6,572 nucleotides of DNA from UBA7803 sp049454295 (GCA_049454295.1 JBMTYG010000151.1:1-6572); one strand, 5' to 3'. Positions 1 to 5,865 are shown, counted from the stretch's first letter. Numbers and translations: made by a program. The notes: generated by a model from the sequence alone, not told the origin.

Positions 1-219
1 CTCGGCATTCAGGCCGGTAAGTGCCAACGCTCCGCCCAGAGCGTCTATCACTCTCAGCCCCTGCTCCAGACGCACCGTCGGCTTGCCACCCTCAAGATCT
101 ACGATGAAGCGCACCCCCACGCCTGCAGCCAGAGCCAGATCTGGCTGGGTCAAACCCATCCTTTTTCTGGCTGCTCGCAGCGCGACACCCAGGGCTCGGG
201 CGGTAGAAATGGCGATCAT
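1..219 (-). CDS. HipB-like XRE-family antitoxin / repressor, C-terminus beyond window edge
   Basis: This 73-codon fragment was read by hand from the minus strand; it starts at ATG 219-217 and is open to the window edge. It is a small DNA-binding protein of the XRE (Cro/CI) helix-turn-helix class. Residues 24-43 (LTQPDLALAAGV, then RFIVDLEGGK) form the recognition helices. The following stretch, with 'GLRVIDALGGALALTGL', is typical of HipB/Y4mF-type antitoxins. Such proteins bind and neutralise a HipA-type Ser/Thr kinase toxin and repress their own operon. The toxin gene would be expected just left of the window but cannot be seen. There is no in-frame start upstream before position 304, so the ATG is secure, although the Shine-Dalgarno sequence is weak. 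Two palindromes at 235-304 lie just upstream and probably mediate autorepression. The XRE fold is confident; the pairing with HipA is inferred. Confidence 0.8.
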   Translation of the reverse strand, partial: MIAISTARALGVALRAARKRMGLTQPDLALAAGVGVRFIVDLEGGKPTVRLEQGLRVIDALGGALALTGLNAE

Positions 220-234
220 GGTGGCACCAGCTTG

Positions 235-304
235 AAATTCCCGTTCGGGAAATTGGGACTCAGCGGCGGGCGAACGGCAAGCGATAATTACCGTTCGGGA
301 ATCA
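235..304. promoter_or_regulatory. Paired palindromic operators upstream of the hipB-like gene
   Basis: Two copies of a palindrome lie between the divergent genes. The first is TTCCCGTTCGGGAA at 238-251; with flanks 235-254 it has 9-bp arms and one mismatch. The second is TTACCGTTCGGGAA at 288-301; its flanked arms match at 7 of 9 positions. The centres (244/245 and 294/295) are exactly 50 bp apart, about five helical turns, so both would face the same side of the DNA. A degenerate half-copy (TTGCCGTTCG on the minus strand) is centred near 273/274. The layout TTCCC-N4-GGGAA resembles the general form of the E. coli HipB operator (TATCC-N8-GGATA) but is not identical. Binding by the adjacent XRE protein is an inference. 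Confidence 0.55.
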
Positions 305-339
305 AAAGGGGGCTGAACCGGATTCCTCGGCGCGTGCGT

Positions 340-387
340 TGTTCCATATATTCGTCGCTTTATTTCTTTAAACGCTGTTTTGGAACA
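340..387 (+). promoter_or_regulatory. Possible abiEi promoter with flanking 7-bp inverted repeat
   Basis: TGTTCCA at 340-346 and TGGAACA at 381-387 form a perfect 7-bp inverted repeat separated by 34 nt. A -10-like TATATT (347-352) begins directly after the left arm; no good -35 is visible. The right arm lies just upstream of the chosen ATG at 398. AbiEi antitoxins are known to repress their own promoter by binding inverted repeats, so this is a reasonable operator candidate. It is different in sequence from the palindromes nearer the hipB-like gene, suggesting separate control of the two divergent genes. Confidence 0.3.
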
Positions 388-397
388 TACTGACGCC

Positions 398-1003
398 ATG
401 CTCGCCGAAACACACACCCAGCGCGTCCTCGATCTAGCCAGCCACAAGGGGCTGCTGCGCGCCAGCGACCTGAGCGCTATCAATGCGCCCAGAGTCGTTC
501 TGACCCGCCTGACCGCGGCTGGCCAGCTGGAGAAGATCGGCCGCGGCATCTATCGACTGCCCGACGCCACCGGGTCGGAGTACGAAAGCCTTGTGACCAT
601 CGCTACCAAGGTGCCACACGCGGTGTTCTGCCTGCTGACGGCGTTGCAGTTTCACGAACTGACCACCCAACTACCGCGCCAGGTCTGGATCGCCATGCCA
701 CGTGGCAGCCACACACCCAGACTCGACTATCCCCCTATCAAGATGGTGCAGTACACGGGTGAGGCGCACATCGCTGGCGTAGAGGAAGTTGAACGCGATG
801 GCGCCAAGCTGCGGGTTTACGGTGTTGCCAAGACGGTGGCGGACTGCTTCAAGCACCGCAACAAGATAGGTCTTGATGTAGCGCTCGAAGCCCTGAGGGA
901 CGCCCGCGCCCGCAACATTGCGACGGTCGATGAGATCTGGCGGTTTGCTAAAACATGCCGAGTCGCCAATGTAATGCGCCCGTATCTGGAGAGCATCGGT
1001 TGA
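398..1003 (+). CDS. AbiEi-family antitoxin / transcriptional regulator, without its toxin gene
   Basis: This 201-residue protein belongs to the AbiEi_4-type family of type IV toxin-antitoxin systems. An N-terminal winged helix-turn-helix covers about residues 5-57, ending in 'LTRLTAAGQLEKIGRGIYRL' (35-54). The C-terminal antitoxin domain contains 'YGVAKTVADCFKHRNKIGLD' (141-160) and ends 'RVANVMRPYLESIG', both close to the family pattern. In known systems AbiEi represses the operon and counteracts AbiEii, a nucleotidyltransferase toxin encoded immediately downstream. No AbiEii reading frame is present in the next 205 nt, so this copy is an orphan regulator or the remnant of a system. The ATG at 398 was chosen because homologues begin shortly before 'TQRVL'. 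An in-frame TTG at 380 would add six residues but would overlap the possible operator arm. Neither start has a strong ribosome binding site. Confidence 0.88.
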   Translation: MLAETHTQRVLDLASHKGLLRASDLSAINAPRVVLTRLTAAGQLEKIGRGIYRLPDATGSEYESLVTIATKVPHAVFCLLTALQFHELTTQLPRQVWIAMPRGSHTPRLDYPPIKMVQYTGEAHIAGVEEVERDGAKLRVYGVAKTVADCFKHRNKIGLDVALEALRDARARNIATVDEIWRFAKTCRVANVMRPYLESIG

Positions 1004-1208
1004 CGCCAACGCGCTCGCACGACGAGGCGCCTGCAGCCTGCCTTGGGTGCCGATGGACACACTGATCTCGCAACACGATTACCGCACAAGTTGTTTCTCG
1101 CGCAGTGAAGAGAGTCAACTCGGGGCCAGGGAAAGAACGAGGATCGGCTGACAGCGCTGATGGACATTCCGCCTTGTTGAGACCGCGGCGACATGAGAGC
1201 ATCAGACC

Positions 1209-1442
1209 ATGAACTCACTTAACACCCGCATTACGCGAGATCCCAACCGTCGGTTCGGCAAAGCATGCGTGCGCGACCTCAGAATCAGCGTTGGGGATGT
1301 GCTGGGCTGGCTGGCCTGTGGCATGACGCCCGATCAAATCGTTTTGGATTATCCGGAGCTGTCGCTCGAGGATATTCGGGCTTGCCTGGAGTACGCAGCA
1401 TCTCGAGAAGAGCGTGAGATTCCGGTGCCAGCCTTCGCGTGA
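1209..1442 (+). CDS. DUF433 domain antitoxin (VapB45-like)
   Basis: This small 77-residue protein of the DUF433 family is the first gene of a two-gene toxin-antitoxin type operon. The family pattern is visible: 'ITRDPNRRFGKACVRDLRIS' (8-27; homologues read roughly ITRNP...GKPCIRGTRI), then 'VLGWLACGMTPDQIVLDYPE' and 'LSLEDIRACLEYA' (52-64), the helix-turn-helix-like core. DUF433 proteins pair with PIN-like DUF5615 proteins and are thought to act as antitoxin and DNA-binding autorepressor, as for mycobacterial VapB45. GAGAG at 1195-1199, nine bases before the ATG, is a plausible ribosome binding site. Its stop overlaps the next gene's start (GTGA), implying translational coupling. The family is recognised with good confidence; antitoxin activity is inferred from family and context. 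Confidence 0.85.
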   Translation: MNSLNTRITRDPNRRFGKACVRDLRISVGDVLGWLACGMTPDQIVLDYPELSLEDIRACLEYAASREEREIPVPAFA

Positions 1443-1771
1443 AGCTGCTGCTAGACGAGAACATCTCTCGCAGAATTGTTCTCGCCTTGCAAGATCGATT
1501 TCCTGGATCCAGCCATGTAGCTTTCTTGGGACTAGAAGGCGCGACTGACGGTCGGTTGTGTGATTACGCCGCAGAGCATGATTTCGTGCTGTGCTCAAAA
1601 GATGACGACTTCTCAACCCTCGTCGCTAATCGGGGGTATCGACCGAAACTAGTGCGACTGGCTATCGGAAATGCCACCAACGACCAAGTACTGGCTGCTT
1701 TGTTAGCTGCTTCCGAACGAATCGAAAAGGTACTCAGCGAGGAAGCTGGGGGTGTCGCGGTAATCTATTGA
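1439..1771 (+). CDS. DUF5615 PIN-like protein, probable VapC45-type ribonuclease toxin
   Basis: This 110-residue protein has the DUF5615 / Mut7-C-like PIN fold pattern. The opening 'MKLLLDENIS' carries the first acidic residues (D6, E7). 'GLEGATDGRLCDYA' includes D42. 'VLCSKDDDF' (50-58) gives the second acidic cluster (D55-D57), and 'LAIGNAT' (74-80) matches the conserved GN motif after the last strand. PIN proteins use clustered acidic residues to bind metal and cut RNA; the RNA target here is unknown. All expected acidic positions are present, so it looks intact. It begins with GTG at 1439, overlapping the stop of the DUF433 gene. A hand count of 1441-1740 gives about 52% G+C against 63-68% in samples of gltX and the acyl-CoA dehydrogenase gene, suggesting a foreign origin. 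It converges on gltX with 30 nt between the two stop codons. Confidence 0.85.
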   Translation: MKLLLDENISRRIVLALQDRFPGSSHVAFLGLEGATDGRLCDYAAEHDFVLCSKDDDFSTLVANRGYRPKLVRLAIGNATNDQVLAALLAASERIEKVLSEEAGGVAVIY

Positions 1772-1774
1772 TCC

Positions 1775-1819
1775 GCGGGTGACCAACGCCGCCCCCGCCT
1801 CTCACCCCCCCTCACCCGC
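1775..1819. terminator. Inverted repeat between convergent genes, possible weak bidirectional terminator
   Basis: GCGGGTGA (1775-1782) and TCACCCGC (1812-1819) form a perfect 8-bp inverted repeat with a 29-nt loop. A second TCACCC at 1802-1807 could pair with the left arm instead. The repeat lies between the stop codons of the PIN-like gene and gltX, and its right arm sits inside the gltX coding end. There is no T-tract on either side, so a classical intrinsic terminator is doubtful. Confidence 0.22.
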
Positions 1820-3316
1820 ACTGTCCGCCTGGGCACTCGCCGCCTGATAGTCGCGGTACAGCTTTTCGAAACGCTTCGCCTGCTTGCCGGAAACACCGAG
1901 CGCAGCGAGCCCTTCGCGCAGGCGCATGCGCGTGATGTCCGCGCCGAGCAGCACCATAGAATCAAAGAGCGGCAGCGCGACCGCACGCCCAGAAAGCGCA
2001 ATAAAGAGCGGGTGCAAAAACTCGCGCATCTTAAGTCCGAGATGATTCGCGAGCGACTGGCAAATGGCAAAGAGCGCGTCCTTATCCCACGTTCGCAGCG
2101 CATCCAACTCGCGCGAAAGGTGATCGAGAATCTGCGCCGCAAGCTCCGGCGCCACCTTCGCGTGGGCGAAGTCTTCGGCGACCAGCGCGCGTCGGTCGCC
2201 GAGCAGGTAATCCACCTGCGGCAGAATGTCCGCCAACCGCTCGGTGCGCGGCTGAATCAGGGGCACGAGCCGCGCCAGATTGTCGCGATTGAGCGCCCAG
2301 GCGGCGATGCGGTCCATAAAATCATCCGCCGTCAGCGCACGCAGGTATTGGCCATTCAGCCAGGAGAGCTTCTCCAGGTCGAAGACCGGACCACCCAGAT
2401 GGATGCGCGGCAGCGCGAAATCGTTCGCCATATCTAGCGGCGAGAAGATCTCGCGACCATCAGACATCGACCAGCCCATGAGCCCGAGATAGTTGAGCAG
2501 CGCCTCCGGCAGAATGCCGATGCGCCGGTAATAGTTGATGCTGGTGGGGTTCTTGCGCTTCGACAGCTTGCTCTGGTCCGGGTTGCGCAACAGCGGCAGA
2601 TGACAGAGCACGGGCATCGGCCAGCCAAAATACTGATAGAGCAGCTGATGCTTGGGAGTCGAGTTAATCCATTCCTCGCCGCGCAGGATATGCGTGATCT
2701 CCATCAGATGGTCGTCCACCACCACCGCGAGGTGATAGGTGGGAAAGCCGTCGTCTTTGATCAGCACCTGCATGTCGATCTGAGACCACGGAATCTCGAT
2801 CCGCCCGCGCAACATGTCTTCGAACACCGAGCTGCCGCTTTCCGGCACCTTCATGCGAATGACATGCGAGTCCCCGCGCCCAAGGCGCTCTTGCACCGCG
2901 GCGGTCGACAGCCCAAGACATGCGCCGTCGTAACGCGGGTTCTCGCCCGCGGCGCGCTGGGCGGCGCGCATGGCGTCGAGCCGCTCTGGTGTGCAAAAAC
3001 AGTGAAAGGCGTGCCCACGGTCGATGAGTTCTCGGGCGTGACGCTGATAAATATCCTTGCGCGCGCTCTGCCGATAGGGGCCATGCGGACCGCCGACATC
3101 CGGCCCCTCCTGCCAGTCGAGGTTAAGCCAGCGCAGCGATGACAGGATCAGCTCTTCAGATTCAAGGCTGCTGCGCGCGCGATCGGTATCTTCAATGCGC
3201 ACGATGAATTCGCCGCCCTGACTGCGCGCGAAAACCCAGTTGAAGAGCGCCATATAGGCGGTGCCGAGATGGGGATCGCCTGTTGGCGACGGAGCTATGC
3301 GGGTGCGTACTTTCAT
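1802..3316 (-). CDS. gltX: Glutamate--tRNA ligase (GluRS)
   Basis: This cytoplasmic enzyme of 504 residues, about the normal length, charges tRNA-Glu with glutamate using ATP. The class I synthetase signatures are clear: 'APSPTGDPHLGTAY' (8-21, HIGH motif as HLGT) and KLSKR (250-254, KMSKS motif). 'RIEDTDRARS' (40-49), 'YRQSARKDIY' (81-90) and 'LRGEEWINSTPKHQLLYQYF' (211-230) are further family hallmarks. The C-terminal anticodon-binding region starts after about residue 330. C106, C108 and C133 match three zinc ligands of E. coli GluRS, but the fourth (His) is replaced by G135, so zinc binding may be lost. The ATG at 3316-3314 gives the standard MKVRTRIAPSPTG start but has no Shine-Dalgarno sequence. 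The gene follows lpxC by 51 nt in the same direction and may be cotranscribed with it or use its own promoter. S252 equals the serine that HipA phosphorylates in E. coli GltX. Confidence 0.97.
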   Translation of the reverse strand: MKVRTRIAPSPTGDPHLGTAYMALFNWVFARSQGGEFIVRIEDTDRARSSLESEELILSSLRWLNLDWQEGPDVGGPHGPYRQSARKDIYQRHARELIDRGHAFHCFCTPERLDAMRAAQRAAGENPRYDGACLGLSTAAVQERLGRGDSHVIRMKVPESGSSVFEDMLRGRIEIPWSQIDMQVLIKDDGFPTYHLAVVVDDHLMEITHILRGEEWINSTPKHQLLYQYFGWPMPVLCHLPLLRNPDQSKLSKRKNPTSINYYRRIGILPEALLNYLGLMGWSMSDGREIFSPLDMANDFALPRIHLGGPVFDLEKLSWLNGQYLRALTADDFMDRIAAWALNRDNLARLVPLIQPRTERLADILPQVDYLLGDRRALVAEDFAHAKVAPELAAQILDHLSRELDALRTWDKDALFAICQSLANHLGLKMREFLHPLFIALSGRAVALPLFDSMVLLGADITRMRLREGLAALGVSGKQAKRFEKLYRDYQAASAQADSAGEGG

Positions 3317-3324
3317 GGCGCGCG

Positions 3325-3330
3325 AGTATA
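3325..3330 (-). promoter_or_regulatory. Possible -10 box of gltX, implying a near-leaderless transcript
   Basis: The minus strand reads TATACT (5 of 6 matches to TATAAT) just eight bases before the gltX ATG. Transcription starting the usual distance downstream would begin within a few bases of the start codon. This agrees with the absence of a Shine-Dalgarno sequence. No convincing -35 element is present in the 51-nt gap, so the call is weak. Confidence 0.2.
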
Positions 3331-3367
3331 AAGGACGCGCGGGTCTAGCGTCTTAGGCGGCAGCGCG

Positions 3368-4294
3368 TTAGCCAGCAGCCGGTCGCGCGCGTAAGGATTC
3401 CGTTTCGCGGTGCGGAGAAGTTACGCGCAGCGGATCGCTGCCAAAGGTCACCAGATCCCAGGCATCCGGCGTCTGCAACAGCGCGAGCGCCAAACGGTTG
3501 TTGAGCGTGTGTCCGGATTTATAGCCGGTGAACTCACCAAGCAAAGGCCCACCCAGCAGATAAAGATCGCCGATGGCGTCCAGTACCTTATGCTTCACAA
3601 ACTCGTCGTCAAAACGCAGCCCTTCCGGGTTCAGGATGCCCTGATCGTCAATACCCACCGCGTTCTCGAGGCTGGAGCCCAAGCATCGGTTTGCGGCCTG
3701 CGCCGCGGCGAGTTCGGACATCAGCCCGAAGGACCTCGCCCCGGCAACCGCGTCTTCGTAACTGACCGCTCCGAAGTCGATAGACGCAGACTTGGGATAA
3801 CGGTTATAGACCGGGTGATCTGCGACAAACGTATAGGTCGCCAGAAATCCGGCAAAGGGTCGCAGCCGCGCCACGGCATCGCCATGGCGCACCTCGATTT
3901 CTCGGCGTATGCGTATAAATTTGCGCAATGCCGACTGCCTGCGCAGCCCGACGCTCTTCAAGAGCCGTACAAAGGGTGCCGCGCTGCCATCCAGAATGGG
4001 CAGTTCCTCGCCGTTCAGCTCCACGATCAGATTATCAACGCCAAGCCCCCAGAGCGCGGACATCAGATGCTCGACGGTGGACACGCGGACATCGCCCTGC
4101 CCCACGGACGTCGATAACAGAGTGTCACAGACCCGATGCGCGCGCGCTTCAATCACCGCGTCCCCGCGATCCGACCGCACGAACACGATGCCCGTGTTCT
4201 CGGGCGCCGGACGCAGCGTCATACGCACCTTGGCGGCACCGTGAACGCCGATGCCGATGGCATGAACCGAGCGGTTGATGGTTGTCTGCAGCAC
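3368..4294 (-). CDS. lpxC: UDP-3-O-acyl-N-acetylglucosamine deacetylase (LpxC)
   Basis: This 308-residue protein (E. coli LpxC has 305) is a cytoplasmic zinc enzyme catalysing the first committed step of lipid A synthesis: removal of acetate from UDP-3-O-acyl-GlcNAc. Catalytic and zinc residues are visible. 'STVEHLMSAL' (72-81) gives the general base E75 and zinc ligand H76. 'FVKHKVLDAIGDLYLLGG' (232-249) gives ligands H235 and D239. 'YKSGHTLNN' (258-266) gives the catalytic H262. 'LNGEELPILDGSAAPFV' (93-109) is another hallmark. The GTG at 4294-4292 is the first possible start after an in-frame TAA. Only a weak AAG precedes it, but the N-terminus aligns with the family. The tail ends RARPAAG; whether it acts as a proteolytic tag, as the E. 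coli C-terminus does for FtsH, is unknown. In gammaproteobacteria lpxC normally follows ftsZ; here it precedes gltX and is divergent from an acyl-CoA dehydrogenase gene, so it is relocated or a second copy. Confidence 0.96.
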   Translation of the reverse strand: MLQTTINRSVHAIGIGVHGAAKVRMTLRPAPENTGIVFVRSDRGDAVIEARAHRVCDTLLSTSVGQGDVRVSTVEHLMSALWGLGVDNLIVELNGEELPILDGSAAPFVRLLKSVGLRRQSALRKFIRIRREIEVRHGDAVARLRPFAGFLATYTFVADHPVYNRYPKSASIDFGAVSYEDAVAGARSFGLMSELAAAQAANRCLGSSLENAVGIDDQGILNPEGLRFDDEFVKHKVLDAIGDLYLLGGPLLGEFTGYKSGHTLNNRLALALLQTPDAWDLVTFGSDPLRVTSPHRETESLRARPAAG

Positions 4295-4327
4295 CTTGGC
4301 AAACCCGTGGCGCGATTACGTGCCGAA

Positions 4328-4356
4328 ACTATAAACGGGGCGACGTGAAAAATGAA
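4328..4356 (-). promoter_or_regulatory. Candidate sigma-70-type promoter of lpxC
   Basis: The minus strand has TATAGT (4333-4328, 5 of 6 matches to the -10 consensus). TTCATT (4356-4351, 3 of 6 to the -35) lies 17 bp upstream. Transcription would start near 4321, leaving a leader of about 27 nt before the GTG. The position in the divergent gap between lpxC and the acyl-CoA dehydrogenase gene supports it; the -35 is poor. Confidence 0.35.
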
Positions 4357-4471
4357 GAGAAAGTGGAGATCGTTAACGGATCAGGCGGTTGACAATCCCC
4401 GCCCCAGGACTTCGTTCCACCGCGCCCCAGAACATCGCATACTCCGACCATCCACAGACAGGAAAACGACC

Positions 4472-5785
4472 ATGGATTTCACGCTGCCAAAGGATCTGCA
4501 GGACTACCTGGATGAGCTCGATCTCTTCATCGAAAAAGAGATCATGCCGCTGCAGAACCGCGACGATAACATCCGTTTCTTTGACCATCGCCGCGAACAT
4601 GCGCGCACCGACTGGGACCGCGATGGCCTGCCACGCCCCGAATGGGAAGCCCTGCTCGCAGAAGCCCGCCAGATTGCCGATGCCGCCGGCCACCTGCGTT
4701 TTGCGTGGCCAAAAGAGTTCGGCGGTCAGGGTGGTTCAAACCTGTGGATGGCCGTTATTCGCGAGCATCTTGCGGCTAAGGGTCTCGGCCTGTTCAACGA
4801 TCTGCAGACAGAGCACTCGGTGGTGGGTAACAACCCGTTCATCGTGATGTTCAAGGAATTCGCGACGGCAGCGCAGTACGCGAAATACGCCGACGACATC
4901 CTGAACGGCCGCCTGCGCACCGGCTTTGGGCTCACTGAGCCGAACCACGGCTCGGACGCCACCTTCATGGAAACTCGCGCGGTGCCGCAGGTGCGCAACG
5001 GCCAGGCCGGCTGGCTCATCAACGGCGAGAAAATGTGGACAACGGGCATGCACCACGCGAACTACATGATGACCTTCGCGCGCACCAGCGGCAAAGACGG
5101 CGACGCATCCGGCATCACCTGCTTCATCGTGCCTACGCAGACGCCCGGGCTCAAAATCGAAGAGTACCTTTGGACCTTCAATATGCCGACCGACCATCCG
5201 CGCGTTTCACTCAAAGACGTGTGGATCCCTGAAGACTTCTTCTGGGGTGAAATCGGTGGCGGCCTCGCGATAGGTCAGAGTTTTGTGCACCAGAACCGCA
5301 TTCGCCAGGCGGCGTCCTCGCTGGGGGCTGCCGTCTATTGCATCAACGAAAGCGTCGCCTATGCGCGCCAACGCAAGCCCTTCGGCAAGCCGCTCTCGAA
5401 CAACCAGGCCATCCAATGGCCGCTGATCGAACTGCACACGCAGGCCCAGATGTTGCGCCTATTGGTGCGCGAAACCGCCATCGCGATGGATACCCTGCCC
5501 CACAAGGAAGTCGAGCGTCAGATCTCTGATCGGGTATCGATGTGCAACTACATCGGCAACCGCCTGTGCTGCGACGCAGCCGACCAGGCGATGCAAACCC
5601 ACGGCGGCATGGGCTATTCCCGGCACAAGCCGTTCGAGCACATTTATCGCCACCACCGCCGTTACCGGATCACGGAAGGCTCTGAGGAAATTCAGATGCG
5701 GAAGGTCGGCGCGTATCTCTTTGGCTATGCCGGACCGCGCAAGAACGAGTTCACGCAGCTCTACGGCCCCGCGAAGCTCTCTTAA
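4472..5785 (+). CDS. Acyl-CoA dehydrogenase (FAD-dependent)
   Basis: This 437-residue flavoenzyme of the acyl-CoA dehydrogenase family forms the 2,3-double bond in acyl-CoA esters, as in fatty-acid or related acid degradation, passing electrons to an electron-transfer flavoprotein. The N-terminal helical domain covers about residues 1-145. The middle beta domain opens with 'GFGLTEPNHGSDA' (151-163, family signature), followed by 'INGEKMWTTG' (183-192). The C-terminal domain contains 'YARQRKPFGKPL' (297-308), 'QTHGGMGYS' (375-383) and 'YRITEGSEEIQ' (398-408), with E402 at the catalytic glutamate position of the medium-chain type. It is longer than the usual 380-400 residues, mainly through an extended N-terminal part before 'WPKEFGG' (79-85). 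The ATG at 4472 follows CAGGA (4459-4463) at good spacing. The frame is open 40 codons further up to an ATG at 4352, but that stretch is not protein-like. The acyl substrate cannot be told from sequence, and no other beta-oxidation genes are visible. Confidence 0.95.
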   Translation: MDFTLPKDLQDYLDELDLFIEKEIMPLQNRDDNIRFFDHRREHARTDWDRDGLPRPEWEALLAEARQIADAAGHLRFAWPKEFGGQGGSNLWMAVIREHLAAKGLGLFNDLQTEHSVVGNNPFIVMFKEFATAAQYAKYADDILNGRLRTGFGLTEPNHGSDATFMETRAVPQVRNGQAGWLINGEKMWTTGMHHANYMMTFARTSGKDGDASGITCFIVPTQTPGLKIEEYLWTFNMPTDHPRVSLKDVWIPEDFFWGEIGGGLAIGQSFVHQNRIRQAASSLGAAVYCINESVAYARQRKPFGKPLSNNQAIQWPLIELHTQAQMLRLLVRETAIAMDTLPHKEVERQISDRVSMCNYIGNRLCCDAADQAMQTHGGMGYSRHKPFEHIYRHHRRYRITEGSEEIQMRKVGAYLFGYAGPRKNEFTQLYGPAKLS

Positions 5786-5797
5786 GAGGGCTTGGGA

Positions 5798-5821
5798 TCT
5801 GCCCTTTCGACGTCGGGCAGA
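5798..5821 (+). other. Small hairpin after the acyl-CoA dehydrogenase gene
   Basis: TCTGCCC (5798-5804) and GGGCAGA (5815-5821) form a perfect 7-bp stem with a 10-nt loop. The GCCC of the left arm can instead pair with AGAGGGC (5785-5791), using one G-U pair, to form an overlapping earlier hairpin followed by TTT. The two foldings exclude each other. A regulatory role is only a possibility. Confidence 0.3.
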
Positions 5822-5829
5822 CAGGACGA

Positions 5830-5865
5830 GCGCGTCGGGAGTAAACCCCGGTTGACCCGACGCGC
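5830..5865 (+). terminator. Strong G+C-rich hairpin, possible terminator or leader structure
   Basis: GCGCGTCGGG (5830-5839) and CCCGACGCGC (5856-5865) form a perfect 10-bp stem around a 16-nt loop, which itself contains AACC/GGTT. It lies in the 155-nt gap between two genes on the same strand. No T-run follows (the next bases are GCGTCGCCCC), so it is not a classical intrinsic terminator. It may stabilise the 3' end of the upstream transcript or act in the leader of the downstream gene. Confidence 0.35.

Noticed and set aside
1053..1151. A 32-codon reading frame after abiEi as a possible AbiEii remnant
   Set aside because: The translation shows no AbiEii features, no ribosome binding site and no similarity to anything recognised.
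817..1218. Minus-strand reading frames across the end of abiEi and the gap before the DUF433 gene
   Set aside because: They are Cys/Arg/Ser-rich, low-complexity translations opposite a well-identified gene, as expected for antisense frames in G+C-rich DNA.
2600..3142. Plus-strand open frame (180 codons) opposite gltX
   Set aside because: It is antisense to an intact gltX and shows no family features.
3410..4117. Long plus-strand open frame (235 codons) opposite lpxC
   Set aside because: It is antisense to a clear lpxC gene, has no recognisable domain, and is explained by the codon pattern of the real gene.
4389..4417. TTGACA at 4389-4394 as the promoter of the acyl-CoA dehydrogenase gene
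   Set aside because: The -35 match is perfect, but no acceptable -10 element occurs 16-18 bp downstream (the bases are close to TCGTTC).
4352..4471. Upstream extension of the acyl-CoA dehydrogenase reading frame by 40 codons
   Set aside because: The extension has no family similarity, overlaps the lpxC promoter region, and the ATG at 4472 has a well-spaced CAGGA and gives the normal family N-terminus.
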